Below, piece by piece: positions 34,449-34,654 of a stretch of DNA of 34,654 nucleotides. Each line of letters opens with the position of its first letter. The first letter of the stretch is position 1. The position numbers were made by a program, and so were the translations under genes. This stretch comes from Verrucomicrobiota bacterium (GTDB taxonomy: Bacteria > Verrucomicrobiota > Verrucomicrobiia > Limisphaerales > JADLHS01), in contig JANXWY010000099.1 in NCBI GenBank assembly GCA_025350905.1, forward strand, positions 1 through 34,654, given 5' to 3'. Under the pieces are notes generated by a model. It made no database searches, was not told where the DNA came from, and saw only the letters and a list, made by a program, of their open reading frames with translations.

Positions 34449-34654
34449 TCAATGCTGCAGGACTTTGCGGGCGGCGTCCACGATGCTCCGGGCGGTCGGG
34501 CGGTGCGCGGCCCACAGGTCGGGGTGATACGGCACGGGCGTGTCCTTCGCGTTCAACCGGTATGGCGGCGCGTCCAGCAGATCGTAACCTTCACAAGCCA
34601 CGCGGGCGATGACTTCGGCGGCGACCCCACCCCACGGCCACGCCTCGCCCACGC
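34449..34654 (-). CDS. pdhB: 2-oxoacid dehydrogenase E1 beta subunit, C-terminal end (partial)
   Basis: The frame enters from the right edge of the window. The visible part, about 68 residues, matches the C-terminal domain of transketolase-like E1 beta subunits: GGVAAEVIARVACEGYDLLD, then APPYRLNAKDTPVPYHPDLW and a closing helix ending in AARKVLQH. The DTPVPY block is characteristic. The GTG codon at the window edge is not a start. The gene lies 111 bases upstream of the E2 gene, the normal operon order, so the complex is probably pyruvate dehydrogenase, though branched-chain substrates cannot be excluded. Confidence 0.85.
   Translation of the reverse strand, partial: VGEAWPWGGVAAEVIARVACEGYDLLDAPPYRLNAKDTPVPYHPDLWAAHRPTARSIVDAARKVLQH

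Overview
The window is a GC-rich bacterial chromosome segment (about 60 % GC by eye), most likely from Verrucomicrobiota in or near Pedosphaeraceae/Limisphaerales. This rests on gene content rather than a marker gene: a DUF1080 (3-keto-disaccharide hydrolase-like) protein, a HEAT-repeat protein with a YQGKxxxYW segment, a large secreted GESGGG esterase, a membrane-anchored PHP protein, a Uma2 protein, few clear Shine-Dalgarno sites, and short intergenic repeats of a kind common in this group.

Layout. 1-139: the 5' end of an IS630-type transposase and its presumed terminus. 217-7503 (minus strand): small membrane protein, PHP-domain protein, secreted esterase, Uma2 protein, acetyl-CoA synthetase (acs) and a small zinc-ribbon protein. 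7575-8525 (plus): D-2-hydroxyacid dehydrogenase. 8693-10649 (minus): three hypothetical proteins (zinc-ribbon membrane protein, TPR-like protein, multipass membrane protein). 10650-13610: a graveyard around a tRNA with a CAT anticodon. It holds a DUF1080 gene stopped by a nonsense codon at its signal-peptide junction, a frameshifted IS21 istA fragment, a recombinase-like C-terminus with an in-frame amber codon, a ClpA/B-like AAA+ fragment and a DDE transposase C-terminus. 13859-15627 (plus): ammonium transporter plus PII. 15964-25354 (plus): a PepSY-like periplasmic protein, an OmpR-type response regulator and its kinase, a secreted beta-propeller, and a tripartite RND efflux pump (TolC-like, adaptor, pump). 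25453-31228 (minus): HEAT-repeat protein, FAD/NAD(P) reductase, PduO-type adenosyltransferase, N-acetylmuramoyl-L-alanine amidase, a GNAT/class-V aminotransferase fusion and a PlsY-like acyltransferase. 31617-32984 (plus): orphan DNA methyltransferase. 33132-34654 (minus): 2-oxoacid dehydrogenase E2 and the C-terminus of E1 beta.

How genes work together. Amt and PII form the usual nitrogen-sensing pair. The two-component system is flanked by direct repeats of the form TTCAC-N6-TTCA(C/T), one set before the PepSY gene and one before the beta-propeller/efflux genes. I infer that the regulator controls an envelope-stress or metal/drug efflux regulon on both sides of itself. plsY and the GNAT-aminotransferase fusion overlap by ATGA and are probably translationally coupled, which hints at an uncharacterised lipid or acyl-amino-acid pathway. 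The E2 and E1-beta genes belong to a pyruvate (or related) dehydrogenase operon that continues past the right edge.

The most notable observations are the GNAT-aminotransferase/PlsY pair, the shared 11-bp-period operator candidate, a 66-bp palindromic element inserted in frame inside acs just before its TGD motif, and the cluster of nonsense codons and a frameshift in the graveyard.
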